A stretch of DNA of 64,000 bases from Clostridia bacterium. GTDB taxonomy: Bacteria > Bacillota > Clostridia > Oscillospirales > CAG-272. The notes under the pieces were generated by a model. It worked only from the letters and a program-made list of their open reading frames with translations, did not search any database and was not told the DNA's origin. A program made the position numbers and the translations under genes. The DNA lies in the NCBI GenBank assembly GCA_017942005.1, contig JAGAVJ010000013.1:1-64000 (forward strand), written 5' to 3'. Shown one piece after another: positions 60,804-64,000 of this stretch. Numbering within the stretch: position 1 is the stretch's first letter; the number at the start of each line of letters is the position of its first letter.

Positions 60804-60825
60804 GGAAAGAGAGGAACCACATACA

Positions 60826-62820
60826 ATGCAAAGAATCGGCGTATTTGTCTGTTGGTGCGGCTCAAACATTGCTGCAACCGTCGACGTTCATGCAGTTGCA
60901 GAAGCAGCACGGCACGAACCTGGCGTCGTCTTCTCCACCGACTACCAATACATGTGCTCACAAGCCGGACAGAATATGATCATCGAAGCAGTCAAAGAAC
61001 ATCATCTGACCGGTCTTGTCATCTGCTCCTGTTCCCCGCGTATGCATGAAGCAACCTTCCGCAAGACCGCTGCAAATGCGGGAATCAACCCCTATATGGT
61101 GGAAATTGCCAACATCCGCGAACAGTGCTCCTGGGTACACAAGGACATGGCAGCAGGCACGGAAAAGGCGATCATTCTCGCCAAAGCAGCCATCGCCAAG
61201 GTACATCTGAACACCGCACTTACCCCCGGTGAATCCAAGGTCACCAAGCGTGCACTCGTCATCGGCGGCGGTATTGCAGGTATTCAAACCGCACTTGACA
61301 TTGCAGAAGCCGGCTTTCCGGTCGATATCGTAGAAAAAGAACCCACCATCGGCGGTAAAATGGCACAGCTTGATAAAACCTTCCCAACACTGGACTGTGC
61401 CGCATGTATTCTGACGCCAAAAATGGTGGATGCCGCACAAAATGAAAATATCCGCATTATCTCGTATGCGCAGGTGGAAGAGGTCGGCGGCTTCGTTGGA
61501 AACTTCCATGTAAAAATCCGTAAGAAGGCGCGTTTTGTCAATGAAGATGTCTGCACCGGATGCGGTCTGTGTACGGAAAAGTGTCCGCAGAAAAAGGTCC
61601 CGAACGCGTTCAATCTAAATATGGACAATCACCGCGCCATTTATATTCCGTTTGCACAGGCGGTTCCGAAGGTTGCCGTCATTGATCCGAATTACTGTAC
61701 CATGCTGAAAACAGGCAAATGCGGCGTATGTGCAAAGGTCTGTACCGCAGGCGCCATTGATTACAAGCAGCAGGATCAGATCATCGAAGAAGAATACGGC
61801 GCCATTGTAGCTGCAACCGGCTACAATCCAATTTCCGTTGAAAAGTTCGATGAATTTGCATACAGCCAGTCCAAAGACGTGATTACGTCTCTGGAATTTG
61901 AACGTCTGACCAATGCGGCAGGCCCCACCGCCGGAAAGCTTCTGCGCCCCTCTGACGGCGAACATCCGCATACCATTGTCTTTGTCCAGTGCGTCGGTTC
62001 CCGCTGTGCTGCAAACGCTGCAAAGGGCAAAGAATACTGTTCCAAAATCTGCTGTATGTATACCGCAAAGCATGCGATGCTCGTCCGTGATAAATATCCG
62101 GATACGGATGTGTATGTCTTTTACATTGATGTCCGTACGCCAGGCAAAAACTTTGATGAATTCTATCGCCGTGCAGTAGAAGAATACGGCGTCCACTACA
62201 TCAAAGGTATGGTCGGCAAAATTACGCCGGAAAACGGAAAACTGAAGGTTCAGGGTTCTGATCTGATTGCAGACAAGCAGCTGCACATTGATGCAGATCT
62301 GGTTGTGCTTGCCGCCGCCATTGAGCCGGATAAGTCCGCGCGGCCGCTTGCTACCATGCTGACCGCATCTATGGATACCAACGACTTCTTTACAGAAGCA
62401 CATCCCAAGCTGCGTCCGGTGGAATCTCCCACCGCCGGCATTTTCCTCTCCGGTACATGCCAGGGACCCAAAGATATTCCGGAAACCGTTTCTCAGGCAA
62501 GTGCTGCAGCCGCAAAGGTAATCGGACTTTTGTCAAAGAACACCCTGAAAGGCAACCCGTGTGTCGCACAATCTGACGAATGGATGTGCAACGGCTGCTC
62601 TTCCTGTGCAAATGTATGCCCATATGGCGCAATCACATATGAAAACAAAGAATTCCGTATGCCGGATCGTTCAACCAAAGTCCGCCGTATCGCAAAGGTA
62701 AATCCGGCGGTATGTCAAGGCTGCGGCGCATGCACTGTTGCCTGCCCATCCGGCGCAATGGATTTGAACGGCTTTAAAAACAACCAGATTATGGCGGAGG
62801 TGGACGCAATATGCAAGTAA
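60826..62820 (+). CDS. hdrA: Heterodisulfide-reductase-like subunit A, flavoprotein (HdrA)
   Basis: The bifurcating flavin subunit, 664 residues. The N-terminal domain carries CWCGSN and the later YMCSQAG cysteines, the FAD site GGGIAGIQTALDIAEAG lies near residue 150, and LDCAACILTPKM follows. Fe-S motifs are CTGCGLCTEKCPQKKVP mid-chain and CNGCSSCANVCP plus CQGCGACTVACP at the C-terminus. It would split electron pairs from NADH (through the downstream subunits) between ferredoxin and HdrB. It overlaps the MvhD-like gene by 10 nt. Confidence 0.95.
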   Translation: MQRIGVFVCWCGSNIAATVDVHAVAEAARHEPGVVFSTDYQYMCSQAGQNMIIEAVKEHHLTGLVICSCSPRMHEATFRKTAANAGINPYMVEIANIREQCSWVHKDMAAGTEKAIILAKAAIAKVHLNTALTPGESKVTKRALVIGGGIAGIQTALDIAEAGFPVDIVEKEPTIGGKMAQLDKTFPTLDCAACILTPKMVDAAQNENIRIISYAQVEEVGGFVGNFHVKIRKKARFVNEDVCTGCGLCTEKCPQKKVPNAFNLNMDNHRAIYIPFAQAVPKVAVIDPNYCTMLKTGKCGVCAKVCTAGAIDYKQQDQIIEEEYGAIVAATGYNPISVEKFDEFAYSQSKDVITSLEFERLTNAAGPTAGKLLRPSDGEHPHTIVFVQCVGSRCAANAAKGKEYCSKICCMYTAKHAMLVRDKYPDTDVYVFYIDVRTPGKNFDEFYRRAVEEYGVHYIKGMVGKITPENGKLKVQGSDLIADKQLHIDADLVVLAAAIEPDKSARPLATMLTASMDTNDFFTEAHPKLRPVESPTAGIFLSGTCQGPKDIPETVSQASAAAAKVIGLLSKNTLKGNPCVAQSDEWMCNGCSSCANVCPYGAITYENKEFRMPDRSTKVRRIAKVNPAVCQGCGACTVACPSGAMDLNGFKNNQIMAEVDAICK

Positions 62821-63254
62821 ACGAAAACAACGAATTCCGCCCGAAAATTGTTGCATTCTGCTGCAACTGGTGCTCCTATGCGGGCGCTGACCTTGCAGGC
62901 AACAACCGTCTTGCTTATCCGGCGGATATTAAAATCATCCGCGTTCCCTGCTCCTGCCGCGTCAACCCGATGTTCATTCTGCGTGCATTTCAGCGCGGTG
63001 CAGACGGTGTGATTCTGTGCGGATGTCATCCCGGCGACTGCCACTATACCTCCGGAAACTATTATACACGCCGCCGTATGGCCATGCTGTTCTCGATGCT
63101 GAATTACCTCGGCATTGAAAAGGAACGCACCCGTGTCGAATGGGTTTCCGCAGCAGAAGGTGCAAAGTTCGCTGCAACCATGCAGGATTTTGCAGAAAAG
63201 GTCAAGGCGCTTGGTCCAAATAAAAGACTGGAGGATTTACGATGCAAACAATAA
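62811..63254 (+). CDS. MvhD/FloxD-like Fe-S electron-transfer subunit
   Basis: A 147-residue [2Fe-2S] protein that links HdrA to its electron donor. It has AFCCNWCSYAGAD, VPCSCRVNP, and LCGCHPGDCHY, the cysteine pattern of MvhD. Overlaps at both ends (10 nt with hdrA, 13 nt with the next gene) show tight translational coupling and fixed stoichiometry. Confidence 0.92.
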   Translation: MQVNENNEFRPKIVAFCCNWCSYAGADLAGNNRLAYPADIKIIRVPCSCRVNPMFILRAFQRGADGVILCGCHPGDCHYTSGNYYTRRRMAMLFSMLNYLGIEKERTRVEWVSAAEGAKFAATMQDFAEKVKALGPNKRLEDLRCKQ

Positions 63255-64000
63255 CCCGCGATATCCTGCTTGAAAAAGCCGCTTCCCTGCTCGCCTCCGG
63301 GACCGTCAACCGGGTACTTGGATGGAAAAAAGGTGAATTTATCTACGATGTGACGCCTGCGGTTTTCACAAATGCAGAAGATATGTACCGTCATTTTACG
63401 TTTGACTGCTTCTGCGGCGCCAATTTTTCCAAATATTTGATCAAAGAAACGCAGAAGGAAGGGAAAGTGCTTGTATTCCTCAAACCCTGTGACAGCTATT
63501 CCTTCAATCAGCTTTTAACAGAACACCGTTTCGACAGAGAAAAGGTTTATGCCGTCGGCATTCCCTGCGACGGTATGATGGATGCTTCCACAGTCAAAGC
63601 CCTCGCACCCGAGGGATTGACCGGTGCAGAACGAAACGGCGATGCGCTGATTCTTCATACGCTGTACGACGGAGATGTGACCGTATCGTATGCCGATCAT
63701 CTTCCGGATCGCTGCAAGCACTGCAAGAGCAAAAAGGTCGTCGCATATGATGAAATGCTCGGTGAAAACGGTGAGGTTACAGACGCAGGCCGTTTTGATG
63801 AAGTTGCCGCGCTGGAAGCCATGACGGAAGACGAGCGTTTTGCATTCTGGCAGAATGAACTTTCCCGCTGCATCCGCTGCAATGCATGCCGTGACGTATG
63901 CCCGGCATGTACCTGTGAAAAGTGCGTCTTTGACAATCCTGGCTCCGGTGTGGAAAACAAAGCCATTTCCGACCGTTTTGAAGAAAAATTGTTCCACGTC
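63242..64000 (+). CDS. Fe-S partner subunit of the Hdr complex, truncated by the window end
   Basis: An open frame of 253 codons runs from ATG 63242 to the window edge without a stop. It contains VLVFLKPCDSYSFNQLL and VGIPCDGMMD (FrhB/AsrA-like features), then CKHCKSKK and a [4Fe-4S] group CIRCNACRDVCPACTC. In HdrABC-FloxABCD clusters a gene of this type stands beside the FAD/NAD-binding FloxA subunit, so NADH is the likely donor, with FloxA expected just outside the window. The assignment to FloxB versus another Fe-S subunit is tentative. Confidence 0.75.
   Translation, partial: MQTITRDILLEKAASLLASGTVNRVLGWKKGEFIYDVTPAVFTNAEDMYRHFTFDCFCGANFSKYLIKETQKEGKVLVFLKPCDSYSFNQLLTEHRFDREKVYAVGIPCDGMMDASTVKALAPEGLTGAERNGDALILHTLYDGDVTVSYADHLPDRCKHCKSKKVVAYDEMLGENGEVTDAGRFDEVAALEAMTEDERFAFWQNELSRCIRCNACRDVCPACTCEKCVFDNPGSGVENKAISDRFEEKLFHV

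Overview
The window reads as the chromosome of a strictly fermentative, low-to-mid GC Clostridia-type Firmicute, probably a gut anaerobe. Supporting evidence: a glycyl-radical pyruvate formate-lyase with its activase, a Na+-pumping oxaloacetate decarboxylase in separate subunits, an HdrABC/MvhD-type flavin-based electron-bifurcation cluster beside lactate dehydrogenase and fumarase, several plant-glycan glycosidases, and AAAGGA/GGAGG ribosome binding sites. Promoters are very legible: about fifteen sites with TTGACA- and TATAAT-like boxes at 17 bp (18 bp for the tRNA).

Layout: 1-600 tail of an upstream gene carrying a 27-bp tandem repeat, then iscU. 1031-2352 acetyl-esterase and a YgjV-like membrane protein. 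2658-8301 two divergent rhamnosidase-type glycosidases sharing a symmetric operator. 8823-13517 (minus) argC-argJ-argB-argD with two ARG boxes; argJ is frameshifted. 13755-19609 (minus) glycosyltransferase, MFS transporter, GHL10-amidase fusion. 20022-21929 six-hairpin glycosidase. 22433-28323 livJHMGF-type branched-chain amino-acid importer with an attenuator leader, ending in an aminoglycoside-phosphotransferase-like kinase. 28419-31983 (minus) GNAT, pflA, pflB behind a ZTP (pfl-motif) riboswitch. 32475 tRNA-Ser(GCU). 32709-33647 small siroheme-type reductase. 33935-36397 (minus) two-gene ABC exporter. 36639-39795 (minus) TrpXYZ-like importer. 40253-41497 (minus) glyA. 41943-47974 sugar isomerase-like protein, Na+ decarboxylase operon, duplicated class II aldolase. 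48106-52928 GNAT, small membrane proteins and surface lipoproteins. 53119-56437 rhamnosidase-like glycosidase and Gfo/Idh/MocA oxidoreductase. 57107-64000 ldh, fumC, hdrB, hdrC, hdrA, mvhD-like and a truncated Fe-S partner.

Metabolic logic: plant oligosaccharides (rhamnose-rich pectins) are cleaved and fermented. Pyruvate goes to formate or lactate, malate/fumarate interconversion and oxaloacetate decarboxylation feed a Na+ gradient, and the Hdr complex balances NADH with low-potential carriers. The pflB riboswitch and glyA connect formate and one-carbon units to purine synthesis.

Most unusual items: (1) the TrpX-like solute-binding protein is circularly permuted, its C-terminal segment sitting directly after the lipoprotein signal, and a 21-bp tandem array derived from the gene's own end follows its stop codon; (2) at least eight genes carry a Shine-Dalgarno, then a hairpin whose 5' arm can also pair with the Shine-Dalgarno, usually followed by 12-14 nt and ATG; (3) two or three families of small MITE-like inverted-repeat elements are dispersed across the window; (4) an in-frame 27-bp repeat array ends the gene before iscU.
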